Of a stretch of DNA of 61,281 nt, positions 26,022-34,922 are shown in pieces. The stretch spans positions 1 through 61,281 of the forward strand of contig CAMWYX010000010.1 in NCBI GenBank assembly GCA_947178575.1, written 5' to 3'. The stretch comes from an uncultured Ruminococcus sp. GTDB taxonomy: Bacteria; Bacillota; Clostridia; Oscillospirales; Ruminococcaceae. Within the stretch, counting starts at the first letter, position 1; the number at the start of each line of letters is the position of its first letter. A program made the position numbers and the translations under genes. Under the pieces are notes generated by a model. The model had not been told where the DNA came from. It saw only the letters and a list, made by a program, of their open reading frames with translations, and did no database searches.

Positions 26022-26927
26022 ATGGGAACGCAGTTTTGGTGGTTCTATGATGCTGTAACAGGTGCAGTGCTGTTGGTGTGTATTTTTCTTGGGGCGAAAA
26101 AGGGTGCACTTAAATCTGTGTTTTCAGCAGCAGCGTGCTGTGTTGCCGTTTTTGCGGCGTATGCCGTAAGCGGAGCTGTATCGGAATCAATGTATAACGG
26201 AATGCTCCTGAAAGGAAGCGTAAGTAAAATTGAACGTACTATCAGCAGTGATACTTTTTTATCCAAGCTTTCGTCACATCTCGAAAATATGGGATATAGC
26301 CTTAAAATCGACAGAAACAAGCTGAGTAATATTCTTAGCGAAGAACAGCAGTACGACGAAGCAATAGTTAATTATATCAATAATGTTAATGCACGGAGGC
26401 TTGAAGATGACGAAAGTATTCTGATTGAAAAACTTCATGAGTGTTACGGCGAAGTAATTGAGGAAATTATAACGGATTCGTCTATGAGTAAGTTCGTGGC
26501 GGAAACAGCTGCCGATGAAATCCGCAGGGACAGTACCGGAATACAGGAACTTATTCCGCTGTTCAGATTTGATGAATCGGTTACTCCGGCGGCAAAATTC
26601 ATAGCCGAGGAATATACATCACTGGCGTATCGTATAATTTTCCGGCTTATCAGCTTTATAATACTTTTTTTAGTGCTTTCGGTTCTGATTATATGTTCGG
26701 TAAATGCATTCATGAGCAATCGTGAGGTGAGCGAACCGAATATATCTTCACATATTATCGGCGGAATTTTGGGAATACTGACAGCAGTTTCGGTTGTTTT
26801 TACAATAGCGGTGTCGGTACGTCTGTGGGCTGTTATGGGAAGTAATGAGATGATTTTCTTTAACAATGAAGCAGTCGGGAAAACCTATGTATTCAGATAT
26901 TTTTATGATTTCGCACAGACAATGTAA
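26022..26927 (+). CDS. CvpA-family membrane protein
   Basis: 301 aa with RBS AGGTGGG. Two N-terminal hydrophobic segments (AVTGAVLLVCIFLGAKKGA, SAAACCVAVFAAYAVSGAV), a polar middle of about 130 residues and two further segments (IIFRLISFIILFLVLSVLII; IIGGILGILTAVSVVFTIAVSV) fit the CvpA/colicin V production family, here enlarged by the middle domain. Its biochemical role is not established. Confidence 0.68.
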   Translation: MGTQFWWFYDAVTGAVLLVCIFLGAKKGALKSVFSAAACCVAVFAAYAVSGAVSESMYNGMLLKGSVSKIERTISSDTFLSKLSSHLENMGYSLKIDRNKLSNILSEEQQYDEAIVNYINNVNARRLEDDESILIEKLHECYGEVIEEIITDSSMSKFVAETAADEIRRDSTGIQELIPLFRFDESVTPAAKFIAEEYTSLAYRIIFRLISFIILFLVLSVLIICSVNAFMSNREVSEPNISSHIIGGILGILTAVSVVFTIAVSVRLWAVMGSNEMIFFNNEAVGKTYVFRYFYDFAQTM

Positions 26928-26965
26928 ATAGTTTAATCAATAATTTATTCGGAGGGATATATTAT

Positions 26966-29305
26966 ATGTTAATGTGCAGTATATGCAAAAAACGTCCGGC
27001 AATCGTGTTTATAACACAGGTTCAGGGAAATGAAAAAAAGAATGTGGGTATGTGCTTTGCCTGTGCAAAGGAACGCAAAATACCGCAGATTTCAGAATAT
27101 ATGGAACGTCTCGGAATAACAGATGAGGAAATAGAAAATATCTCAGACCATATGATGGATATGCTTGACGGCGATTCGTTTGAGATGGGAGGTTCAGGAA
27201 TTATGCCCGATTTTCTTTCCAATATGATGAACGGTATCGCAGATATGTCTGAAGAACCCGAAAAATCCGATGATAAATCTCCACGCCGGAATCCGTTGGA
27301 GGGTCTTTTCGGTGGCAGAGAAAACAAAGAAAAAAATAAAGAGCGTTCAAAAGAAAAGAAAAATGACAGGAAGCTGAAATTTCTTGGAAGTTATTGTACA
27401 AATCTTTCCCAGAAAGCAGCAGACGGAAAGCTGGACAATATAATCGGGCGTGATAAGGAAATAGCAAGAGTAGTACAGATACTTTCACGCCGTACAAAAA
27501 ACAATCCGTGTCTTATCGGTGAGCCTGGTGTCGGTAAAACTGCAATAGCCGAAGGTATCGCCCAGAGAATAAACGAGGGAAATGTTCCGTTCAATCTTGC
27601 CGATAAAAAAGTATATCTGCTTGACCTTACATCACTGGTTGCCGGTACGCAGTTCAGAGGACAGTTTGAAAGCCGTGTAAAAGGTCTTGTAGAGGAAGTA
27701 AAGCGGGAGGGCAATATAATCCTGTTTATTGATGAGGTTCATAATCTTGTAGGTGCAGGCGATTCTGAGGGTTCGATGAATGCCGCAAATATCCTTAAAC
27801 CTGCTCTTTCACGTGGAGAAGTACAGGTTATCGGTGCGACTACTTTCGGCGAATACAGAAAATATATCGAAAAGGATTCGGCTCTCGAACGCCGTTTTCA
27901 GCCGGTTACGGTAGCCGAGCCGACAATTGAGGATACAGTCAATGTACTTCTCGGAATAAAAAAATACTATGAAAAATATCACAAGGTACACATTTCAGAT
28001 TATCTTGTGCGTGTGTGTGCCGTATTGTCCGAGAGATATATAACAGACCGTTTCCTGCCCGACAAGGCTATTGACCTTATGGACGAGGGCTGTGCTCATG
28101 CAAGCATACGTTCTCCGGAAATTGCAGAGCATACAAAAATGTTGAAAGAAATAAAGCTCCTTGAGGAAATGGAAAAGAATTTCAGCGAACAGACAGAACC
28201 GAATTACGAGGCAATAGCAGAAGTAAAAGGAAAGCTGATACACGCACGTGAAGCTGAATCAAAAATCAGGGAAATAGCTGAAAATATACAGGTTACGGAG
28301 GACGATATCACAAAGGTGGTCGAACTCTGGACGGGTATTCCGGCAAGCAAGATAGCGGAAACGGAGTTTCTTAAGATTGCCCGTCTTGAGGACGCTCTCA
28401 AAAAGCGTGTGCTTGGTCAGGATGAAGCGGTATCTGTACTGACAAAGGCTATAAAGCGTACAAGAGTTCAGCTTAACAAACGCCGTCGTCCGGCATCGTT
28501 CATATTTGTAGGACCTACCGGCGTGGGAAAAACAGAGCTTGTAAAGGCGATTTCCGAGGAATTATTTGATTCCACAGAACCGCTTATCCGGCTCGATATG
28601 ACGGAATATATGGAAAAACATTCCGTTGCCCGTATGATTGGTTCGCCTCCCGGATATGTCGGATACGATGAAGCCGGTCAGCTCACCGAAAAGGTACGCC
28701 GGAGACCGTATTCCGTTATTCTGTTCGATGAGATAGAAAAAGCTCACCCCGATGTAATGAATATTCTTATGCAGATACTCGACGAAGGAAAAATAGACGA
28801 TGCACACGGCAGAACAATAAATTTTGAGAATACTATAATATGTATGACTTCAAATGCCGGTTCGACCGATAAGAGCATAGGCGTGGGATTCAACCGCACA
28901 GAGAATGAAATATCAAGAGATAAGGCGATTAAAGGACTGAGGGAGTTCCTGCGTCCGGAATTTATCAGCCGTATCGATGAAATTGTGGTGTTCAGACAGC
29001 TTGCAAAGGAAGATTTTGCACGTATCGCAGCCCTTATGCTCGAGGAAATGAGAGAACCGCTCGCCGAAAAAAATATCAGCTTTACGTATACGGAAGCAGT
29101 TCTGTCTGTAATTGCAGAAAAATCATACGGCAAACCATACGGCGCACGTGATATACGACGTGTTATCCGTGAGGAGATAGAGGATAAGATTGCTGATATT
29201 ATTGTAAACAGTGCATCTTCAACCGATGTTCTTGAAATATATGAAAAAGACGGCGGAATAGCTGTTGACGGAAAGAAAGCAGATGATAAAAATGAAAATG
29301 AATAA
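26966..29305 (+). CDS. clpE: ClpE-type AAA+ chaperone/unfoldase with N-terminal zinc finger
   Basis: 779 aa behind GGAGGG. The N-terminus is a CxxC...CxxC zinc finger (Cys4, Cys7, Cys30, Cys33), the hallmark of ClpE, followed by a charged linker rather than the double Clp N-domain of ClpC. Two AAA+ modules follow: Walker [10 protein letters not shown] with [14 protein letters not shown], and Walker [10 protein letters not shown] with [14 protein letters not shown] short coiled middle segment lies between them (about 400-440). The loop IGVGFN in the second module could be the ClpP contact. It unfolds substrates for ClpP and in Firmicutes is usually stress-induced under CtsR; no clear CtsR repeat was seen upstream. 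Its last 20 nt overlap the next gene. Confidence 0.87.
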   Translation: MLMCSICKKRPAIVFITQVQGNEKKNVGMCFACAKERKIPQISEYMERLGITDEEIENISDHMMDMLDGDSFEMGGSGIMPDFLSNMMNGIADMSEEPEKSDDKSPRRNPLEGLFGGRENKEKNKERSKEKKNDRKLKFLGSYCTNLSQKAADGKLDNIIGRDKEIARVVQILSRRTKNNPCLIGEPGVGKTAIAEGIAQRINEGNVPFNLADKKVYLLDLTSLVAGTQFRGQFESRVKGLVEEVKREGNIILFIDEVHNLVGAGDSEGSMNAANILKPALSRGEVQVIGATTFGEYRKYIEKDSALERRFQPVTVAEPTIEDTVNVLLGIKKYYEKYHKVHISDYLVRVCAVLSERYITDRFLPDKAIDLMDEGCAHASIRSPEIAEHTKMLKEIKLLEEMEKNFSEQTEPNYEAIAEVKGKLIHAREAESKIREIAENIQVTEDDITKVVELWTGIPASKIAETEFLKIARLEDALKKRVLGQDEAVSVLTKAIKRTRVQLNKRRRPASFIFVGPTGVGKTELVKAISEELFDSTEPLIRLDMTEYMEKHSVARMIGSPPGYVGYDEAGQLTEKVRRRPYSVILFDEIEKAHPDVMNILMQILDEGKIDDAHGRTINFENTIICMTSNAGSTDKSIGVGFNRTENEISRDKAIKGLREFLRPEFISRIDEIVVFRQLAKEDFARIAALMLEEMREPLAEKNISFTYTEAVLSVIAEKSYGKPYGARDIRRVIREEIEDKIADIIVNSASSTDVLEIYEKDGGIAVDGKKADDKNENE

Positions 29306-29939
29306 AATAATTGCAGGAGTTCTTGCCGTTCTGGTTCTGGGAGCATTTACAGCCTGCGGAGAGAAGACAAACTACAGCAGTCCGGAGGAAAGCAGTAAAA
29401 GTAACGAGATTCCGACAGAACCGCCTGCCGAACCGGTTATGGCAGCCGAGGACGGTCCGAGACTTTATATCAAGGATACAACGGCAGCCGCCGGAGAAAT
29501 CGCCGAAGTTACAATGGCGGTGGAAAATGCGGAACTTAAATGGAATATGTGCGGTATACACGTAACATATGACAACAGGCTTCAACTTCAGATAGTTGAC
29601 GAGGAGGAGGGACGTATCCGCTATAAAAAAGGCGATGCCTCCGAATACGTCACGGGCTCTGTCGGTATGATATGGAAAGAGGAAGGTCTTCCCGACGAAG
29701 TAAAATCAGCCGGCAAAGGCTGTCTGTTCTATACCGAAGTTTTTGAGGGAAATTACGGTCTTGACGGAGATATTGTAACATTTTATTTCAAAGTTCCGGA
29801 CGATGCGGAAAGCGGAACAGTTTACGATATAGGATTCTACTATATGGATACAGATGCTTTCAGCAATACAGAAAAAGATAAATCCATGGATTTGTATGTT
29901 TTCCAGAACTGGAAAGGCGGAACAGTAACCGTAACCTGA
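29283..29939 (+). CDS. Lipoprotein with a single cohesin-like domain
   Basis: 218 aa. ATG 29283 is 7 nt after GGAAAG, with in-frame ATGs at 29292 and 29298, all within the end of clpE. A lipoprotein signal ([18 protein letters not shown]) gives Cys near residue 22. A Ser/Pro/Glu linker leads into a beta-rich domain (about 55-215). The line-up with the scaffoldin cohesin at 3233-4252 is clear: CGIHVTYDNRLQLQIVDE versus GLHIYYDPRLEIEE, then a KKGDAS/KKGAAA turn, then TFYFKVPDDAESG versus TFNIPSDSSVG, and YVFQNWKGG at the end. A membrane-anchored cohesin would tether dockerin proteins to the cell. Whether it binds dockerins is untested. Confidence 0.72.
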   Translation: MIKMKMNKIIAGVLAVLVLGAFTACGEKTNYSSPEESSKSNEIPTEPPAEPVMAAEDGPRLYIKDTTAAAGEIAEVTMAVENAELKWNMCGIHVTYDNRLQLQIVDEEEGRIRYKKGDASEYVTGSVGMIWKEEGLPDEVKSAGKGCLFYTEVFEGNYGLDGDIVTFYFKVPDDAESGTVYDIGFYYMDTDAFSNTEKDKSMDLYVFQNWKGGTVTVT

Positions 29940-30331
29940 TGAATAAATCATATAAAAAAGCCACGGCAGTTCTTACTCCCGTGGCTGTGATTCTTATATA
30001 TATTTTCAGTGACAGAATAATGTCTCTTGCGCCGTATCTCGGAGGCTGTATATTTCACAGTCTCACGGGAATATGGTGTCCCGGATGTGGAAATACACGA
30101 AGCATTTCGGCTATGTTTGAATTTGACTTTATGCTTGCTTTGCGTAACAATGCGTTAATACCTTTTCTTTCTCTGTGTCTGCTGTGTTTTTATCTTGAAC
30201 TTATTGCGGATATATCCGGCAGAAAAATCAAGATTCTCCCACGTAAAATATGGATATGGTGTATTGTCATTGTGATTTTTGCGGTATATTATGTAATGCG
30301 GAATTTCATTCCTGCGATAGCACCGGTTTAG
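29939..30331 (+). CDS. DUF2752 membrane protein
   Basis: 130 aa. The start ATG shares its first base with the stop TGA of the cohesin-like lipoprotein, so the two are coupled. It has the family signature CPGCGNTRSI (residues about 48-57) after one membrane segment, followed by two more (LIPFLSLCLLCFYLELI; IWIWCIVIVIFAVYYV). DUF2752 proteins are small and of unknown function; the Cys pair may bind metal or undergo redox chemistry. The coupling suggests a link to the lipoprotein. Confidence 0.78.
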   Translation: MNKSYKKATAVLTPVAVILIYIFSDRIMSLAPYLGGCIFHSLTGIWCPGCGNTRSISAMFEFDFMLALRNNALIPFLSLCLLCFYLELIADISGRKIKILPRKIWIWCIVIVIFAVYYVMRNFIPAIAPV

Positions 30332-30346
30332 GAATCTGGTATACTG

Positions 30347-31141
30347 TTATCTTGTTCCCGAAACCGAAAAATCAACTTCGACAGTTGTCCATGTTATGAA
30401 ATCGGCGGTATTGACTATCTGCGATGAATACTGATATGCAACAGGAAGTGCCGAACCTTTTGAATCGTAAAGTGCTCCGTCGGCAGAACGGCTGTTGAGT
30501 TCGGGTGCAGAAATCCAGCTGTTCATTATGGAAGCCTTTGTATCTGTTGTATTATCCGGAACTGTATAGGCTTTTTTGGACATATTCACGGGTTTTCCGT
30601 CAACTCTTATTTCGTTTATTGTTATTACGGAATCCGGAAAAAGTTTTTCGCCGTCACGTATTACAACAGCCATGAAGCCAAGTCCTCCGGGGATACAGCT
30701 TCCGTCGTTTATATCGCCGGTTGTATCGTAGCGGAAACCGTTTGTGTTTGCGGTAACACTTACTGTATAGTCGCCGTTTCCTTTGATTTTGGCAACTCCG
30801 GCATTATATGAAAGCATGGTCTGTTCGGGGTTGTCATTTTTTCCCCAATATTGAATCCACCAGCTTCCGTCAACTATTGCAAGATACGCATCTCCGGAGT
30901 CAGCCGTCACAGACGATTCCACGCCGTCAACAGCAACTATATCGCCGGAATCTCCGGATTTTTCAGGATTTTCAGAATCTCCGGAATTTTCAGATAGTTC
31001 GGGATTTTCGTCGGCAGGAATTTCAGTTCCTCCGGATATTTCCGCCGGATTATCAGAGATATCATCTGATGTATTTTCTCCGCATGAGGTCAGACAACAC
31101 ATTACAGCACAGATAGTAATAAATAAACTGAGTTTTTTCAT
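30347..31141 (-). CDS. Lipoprotein with a carbohydrate-binding-like beta-sandwich
   Basis: 264 aa from ATG 31141 (RBS AAGGAG). Lipobox CCLTSC gives Cys about residue 20. A low-complexity Ser/Glu/Asn/Pro linker (about 22-72, SGDSENPEKSGDSG) leads to a beta-rich domain with aromatic patches (DGSWWIQYWGKND, SYNAGVAKIKGNGDYTVSV, GLGFMAVVIRDGE, ITWTTVEVDFSVSG). The exposed Trp cluster and strand pattern resemble carbohydrate-binding modules of ruminococcal enzymes, though no catalytic or dockerin module is present. It could be a surface glycan-binding protein. It converges on the DUF2752 gene across 15 nt. Confidence 0.6.
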   Translation of the reverse strand: MKKLSLFITICAVMCCLTSCGENTSDDISDNPAEISGGTEIPADENPELSENSGDSENPEKSGDSGDIVAVDGVESSVTADSGDAYLAIVDGSWWIQYWGKNDNPEQTMLSYNAGVAKIKGNGDYTVSVTANTNGFRYDTTGDINDGSCIPGGLGFMAVVIRDGEKLFPDSVITINEIRVDGKPVNMSKKAYTVPDNTTDTKASIMNSWISAPELNSRSADGALYDSKGSALPVAYQYSSQIVNTADFITWTTVEVDFSVSGTR

Positions 31142-31162
31142 ATGTAGCTCCTTCGGCACATT

Positions 31163-31193
31163 AATCCGGAATTTTCAGATTCCGGATTTTTTT
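31163..31193 (+). terminator. Hairpin with plus-strand T-tract between two minus-strand genes
   Basis: AATCCGGAAT (31163-31172) / ATTCCGGATT (31179-31188), loop TTTCAG, with seven T on the plus strand (31187-31193). The flanking genes run on the minus strand, where the tail is poor (TTAATG). It could stop antisense transcription or read inefficiently for rnz. Confidence 0.6.
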
Positions 31194-31240
31194 AGTGCCT
31201 GTACAGATTTTTCATAAATCTTTGCCGAATTTTTTGATAG

Positions 31241-32143
31241 TTATTTAAGGGTTACGCATTCGCCGTCACGGCTTATGACGGTATCGGGGAATATTGATTT
31301 TATCATATCGCTGTATTCCTGCGGATTTGTCAATGCCGGACTGTAATGCGTAAGCCATAGCAGTTCAGAGCCGGATTTTTTTGCGAGTTCCGCACTTTGT
31401 GAGAATACCATATGTCCTTTTTCAGCCATTTTTTCTTTATACTCGTCATCGCCGTACATTCCCTCGCTTATAAGCAGATTGGAATCCGATGCAAATTCCG
31501 CCATTTTGTCAAAATAAAGGCTGTCCGTGATATATGTTATTTTTACAGGTCGGCGGTGTTCTCCCGTTACCATTTCGGGAGTTATTGTTTTTCCGTTTAT
31601 TTCAACGGAATTTCCGGAGTGAAGCCTGTTCCAGTATTTAACGTCAATTCCGAGCATTCTTGCCTTTTCCGGCAGGAATACCGGTTTCCGCTCAAGTGTG
31701 AACGAATAGCCGAGACAGCTGATACTGTGTTTCAGCGGAAGTGATTTTATTGTTATTCCGTTCCATGAAAATTCGGACTGCTCATTGAACGGGAGTTCGT
31801 GTATTTCGATTTCAAACGGCAGGAACGGGCATATACAGCAGAGATTTTTTATTATCTGTGCAGTTCCTTTTCCGCCGTATATTTTAAGGGAATCTGTTTT
31901 TCCGCAGTTTCCGAGTGAAAGCAGAAGACCGGCAAGTCCGGCGACATGGTCGGCGTGAAAATGTGTAATCAGTACGGCATCAAGACGACTGAGTTTAAGA
32001 CCGTGTTTTCTTAATGCTATCTGAGTACCTTCTCCGCAGTCGGTGAGACAGGCTTTTCCGTTGTATTCAAGCCACATACACGTCAGCCAGCGTTCCGGGA
32101 GAGGAAGCATTCCGCCTGTTCCGACAAGTGTAACATCTATCAT
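31241..32143 (-). CDS. rnz: Ribonuclease Z
   Basis: 300 aa from ATG 32143 (AAGGAG upstream); in-frame sequence further upstream is AT-rich non-coding DNA containing the promoter. Metallo-beta-lactamase fold with LITHFHADHVAGL (His/Asp zinc ligands), an opening VGTGGMLPLPERW, ITDSLYF and LTHYSPAL supplying later ligands, and a helical exosite-like arm in the middle. It matures tRNA 3' ends by endonucleolytic cleavage. Confidence 0.9.
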   Translation of the reverse strand: MIDVTLVGTGGMLPLPERWLTCMWLEYNGKACLTDCGEGTQIALRKHGLKLSRLDAVLITHFHADHVAGLAGLLLSLGNCGKTDSLKIYGGKGTAQIIKNLCCICPFLPFEIEIHELPFNEQSEFSWNGITIKSLPLKHSISCLGYSFTLERKPVFLPEKARMLGIDVKYWNRLHSGNSVEINGKTITPEMVTGEHRRPVKITYITDSLYFDKMAEFASDSNLLISEGMYGDDEYKEKMAEKGHMVFSQSAELAKKSGSELLWLTHYSPALTNPQEYSDMIKSIFPDTVISRDGECVTLK

Positions 32144-32170
32144 AATTTTATCACTCCTTTTAGTATAAAT

Positions 32171-32199
32171 ATTATAGCATTTTATGGATTTTATGTCAA
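32171..32199 (-). promoter_or_regulatory. rnz promoter
   Basis: Consensus minus-strand promoter: TTGACA (32194-32199), 17 bp, TATAAT (32171-32176), 28 nt before the rnz start. Confidence 0.85.
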
Positions 32200-32222
32200 G
32201 TATCCGAATTGTTTTTACCGGC

Positions 32223-32251
32223 TTGACTTCTTTTGTGAAATATGTTATAAT
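32223..32251 (+). promoter_or_regulatory. Citrate synthase promoter
   Basis: TTGACT (32223-32228), 17 bp, TATAAT (32246-32251). Divergent from, and 23 bp away from, the rnz promoter. Confidence 0.8.
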
Positions 32252-32303
32252 GATAAAGGATATTAGACGATAATATATAATATAACAAAGGGGGATTTTA
32301 ATT

Positions 32304-33650
32304 ATGAAGTACAAATTTACGGAAATGACGCCGGAAATTGTGAGACTTGCCGAAAATTCAATCGAGGGGTACAGAATCGACCCGGAACTGTATACTCAGT
32401 ATGATGTCAAACGTGGACTGCGTGACATCAACGGAAACGGGGTAGTCGCCGGACTCACAAATATCAGCACTATCAATGTTGATGAAAACGGATTCGGAAA
32501 GCTTTTCTACCGTGGTATTGATGTTGAAAAGATTGTTGAGGGCTTTATCAAGGAAAAACGCTACGGATTCGAGGAGACCGTATATCTCCTGCTTTTCGGT
32601 AATATGCCGTCAGAGCATGAACTCGCAGAATTTAAGAGCGTTCTGGCAGATTACCGCAATCTTCCGACAACGTTCACAAGAGACGTAATCATGAAAGCTC
32701 CGAGCGGTAATATGATGAATACTCTCGCAAAGAGCGTATTGTCGCTGTATTCCTATGACGAATCGGCAAATGATATATCTGTTCCGAATGTACTCCGTCA
32801 GTGTGTGGGACTTATTACGCTGTTTCCTCTGCTTGCAGTTTATGGTTATCATGCGTATAAATATTCCAGCAGCGGCGGAAGTCTTTTTATTCACGACCCT
32901 GACCCGTCGCTGTCGATTGCCGAAAATCTGCTTTATATGCTCCGTCCGGACAAGAAGTTCACGGAACTGGAAGCACGTATCCTTGACCTTGCTCTTGTTC
33001 TTCACGCCGAACACGGAGGCGGAAACAACTCAACATTTACGGTTCATGTTGTATCTTCTTCGGGAACTGATACATATTCCGCAATAGCGGCTGCACTCGG
33101 TTCGCTTAAAGGACCTAAGCACGGCGGAGCGAATATCAAGGTAGCCATGATGTTCGACGATATGAAAGAAAAAGTGAGCGACTGGAAAAATGAAAATTTG
33201 GTTCGTGATTATCTTAAAAAACTTCTCCATAAGGAAGCGTTTGATAATTCGGGGCTTATTTACGGAATGGGTCACGCCGTGTATTCACATTCAGACCCAC
33301 GTGCTAAAGTTTTCAAGGGATTCGTTGAAAAACTCAGCACGGAAAAGGACAGGCATGATGAGTTTGAACTCTATTCAATGGTCGAACGTCTTGCTCCGGA
33401 AGTAATAGCAGAGGAAAGAAAAATTTACAAGGGCGTTTGTGCAAATGTCGATTTCTACAGCGGATTTGTTTACCGTATGCTCGGTATTCCGGACGAACTT
33501 TTCACGCCGATTTTTGCGGTTTCAAGAATCGCCGGCTGGTCTGCTCACAGAATCGAGGAACTTATAAATTCCAACAAGATTATACGTCCGGCATACAAGG
33601 CAATATCGCCTATGCGTGAATATACGGATATGGAAAACCGTATGGACTGA
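32304..33650 (+). CDS. gltA: Citrate synthase
   Basis: 448 aa behind GGGGGA. Conserved active-site blocks: LHAEHGGGNNSTFTVHVVSS, GPKHGGANIK, GMGHAVYSHSDPRAKVFK and NVDFYSGFVYRMLGIP. An N-terminal arm of about 40 residues is longer than in the minimal enzyme and typical of anaerobic Firmicutes. It condenses acetyl-CoA and oxaloacetate and probably serves glutamate synthesis through a partial TCA branch. Monocistronic or followed by the mutarotase (43-nt gap). Confidence 0.93.
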   Translation: MKYKFTEMTPEIVRLAENSIEGYRIDPELYTQYDVKRGLRDINGNGVVAGLTNISTINVDENGFGKLFYRGIDVEKIVEGFIKEKRYGFEETVYLLLFGNMPSEHELAEFKSVLADYRNLPTTFTRDVIMKAPSGNMMNTLAKSVLSLYSYDESANDISVPNVLRQCVGLITLFPLLAVYGYHAYKYSSSGGSLFIHDPDPSLSIAENLLYMLRPDKKFTELEARILDLALVLHAEHGGGNNSTFTVHVVSSSGTDTYSAIAAALGSLKGPKHGGANIKVAMMFDDMKEKVSDWKNENLVRDYLKKLLHKEAFDNSGLIYGMGHAVYSHSDPRAKVFKGFVEKLSTEKDRHDEFELYSMVERLAPEVIAEERKIYKGVCANVDFYSGFVYRMLGIPDELFTPIFAVSRIAGWSAHRIEELINSNKIIRPAYKAISPMREYTDMENRMD

Positions 33651-33693
33651 TAAAAAATTATTCCGAAAATAAAAACAGAAAGGATTTTATCTG

Positions 33694-34701
33694 ATGAAAA
33701 ACACAACACAGCTTATGAACTGGAACGGAACTACCTGCGTTAAACTTACCGCTGGCGGATATGAGGCTCTTGTCGCCTACGAGATAGGAGCAAATGTAAT
33801 ACGTCTCCGCAACAACAAGAAGGGAATGGAATTTTTCCGCTGGAATCCCGACAATACCGCCGATACTATCAGACAGTCGGCAGAAGTATGGGGACTTCCT
33901 ACGCTTTATCTTCCGAATCGTTTTGCTGACGGCGTTCTCAGAACAAGTTCCGGTACATATCAGCTTCCCGTAAACGAAAAAGCACCGTATAACAATCATA
34001 TTCACGGATTTCTGCACAAGCGTATATTTGAGGTTGTCGAGCATGATGCGGACAGCAACTGTGCATGGGTAAAAGTTCGCTATGAATATGACGAAAAAGA
34101 TGAATTTTTCCAGTATCTTCCGGTTAAATTCACGGCGGAATATACTTTCACGCTTTCCGAAAACGGTCTGGAACAGAATATCTGTTTCATAAACAATGAC
34201 CTTAAGGTTCTGCCTATGTCGCTTGCATCGCATACAACTATAAATGCTCCTTTCGTTGACGGCGCAAAAGAGGAGGATATAAGACTTACCGTTCCGGCAG
34301 GCGATAAATGCGAACTTAATGAACGCTGTCTCCCGACAGAAAATCTTATTCCGCCTACTATGTGGGATTTGGAATATAAAAACGGTACAAAATGCCCTGT
34401 TCTTCAGGTAGTTGACAATGATATGTATATCGGGGAGACCACTGAACTTAACGGCATGGAGTTCCACGGAGTAATTGCGGAAGACATCGCAAGCGGAAAA
34501 AAACTCTGCTATGAAGTGTCTGACGAATATAAATTCTGGATAATCTGGAATGACCGTGGATTCAATCACTATTTCTGCCCCGAGCCTATGACCGCTATGA
34601 TAGATGCCCCGAATCTCAGCCTTTCTCCGGAAATCACGGGATATACAGAGGTAAAACCTGGAGAAATATTTGAAGCACATCAGCGGTTCTTCAGCATGTA
34701 A
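33694..34701 (+). CDS. Aldose 1-epimerase (mutarotase) family protein
   Basis: 335 aa, RBS AAAGGA. Beta-rich galactose-mutarotase fold with NHIHGFLHKRIFEV (first catalytic His), ASHTTINAPF (second His region) and SLSPEITGYTEVKPGE (Glu region near the C-terminus). It interconverts sugar anomers. Placed just before cellobiose phosphorylase, it may supply the right anomer of glucose or cellobiose in cellodextrin catabolism. The promoter of the phosphorylase gene lies between them, so co-transcription is not required. Confidence 0.85.
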   Translation: MKNTTQLMNWNGTTCVKLTAGGYEALVAYEIGANVIRLRNNKKGMEFFRWNPDNTADTIRQSAEVWGLPTLYLPNRFADGVLRTSSGTYQLPVNEKAPYNNHIHGFLHKRIFEVVEHDADSNCAWVKVRYEYDEKDEFFQYLPVKFTAEYTFTLSENGLEQNICFINNDLKVLPMSLASHTTINAPFVDGAKEEDIRLTVPAGDKCELNERCLPTENLIPPTMWDLEYKNGTKCPVLQVVDNDMYIGETTELNGMEFHGVIAEDIASGKKLCYEVSDEYKFWIIWNDRGFNHYFCPEPMTAMIDAPNLSLSPEITGYTEVKPGEIFEAHQRFFSM

Positions 34702-34757
34702 AAATAAGATTTAAGTGATTTTTGTTCAAAATGCACAAAAATTGGCGTAAAAATAAT

Positions 34758-34810
34758 ACATTACTAATTTGCTGTAATCTCTTGTAATGTCACGGAAATT
34801 ATGCTATAAT
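34758..34810 (+). promoter_or_regulatory. Cellobiose phosphorylase promoter with flanking inverted repeat
   Basis: TTGTAA (34782-34787), 17 bp, TATAAT (34805-34810). ACATTAC (34758-34764) and GTAATGT (34784-34790) form an inverted repeat whose right arm overlaps the -35 box. This is a possible regulator site. Confidence 0.65.
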
Positions 34811-34827
34811 TAAGGTGAGATTTTGAG

Positions 34828-34888
34828 AAGCAAGAGACAAGATAAATCTGATACACAGTTTTTGTACTTTGCTTGTTTCCTGTCTCTT
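34828..34888 (+). promoter_or_regulatory. Leader with two mutually exclusive stems before cellobiose phosphorylase
   Basis: AAGCAA (34828-34833) can pair with TTGCTT (34869-34874). AAGAGACA (34832-34839) can pair with TGTCTCTT (34881-34888), which is followed by ATTATTTT. The two left arms share two bases, so only one stem can form fully. This arrangement could act as an attenuator; no ligand class is recognised. Confidence 0.4.
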
Positions 34889-34922
34889 ATTATTTTCCAT
34901 ATGAAAAGGAGTAAAAAACATT

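Noticed and set aside
33658-34680. Long minus-strand open frame (340 codons) opposite the mutarotase gene
   Set aside because: It mirrors the real plus-strand gene, has no RBS or recognisable domain, and its composition is that of an antisense shadow.
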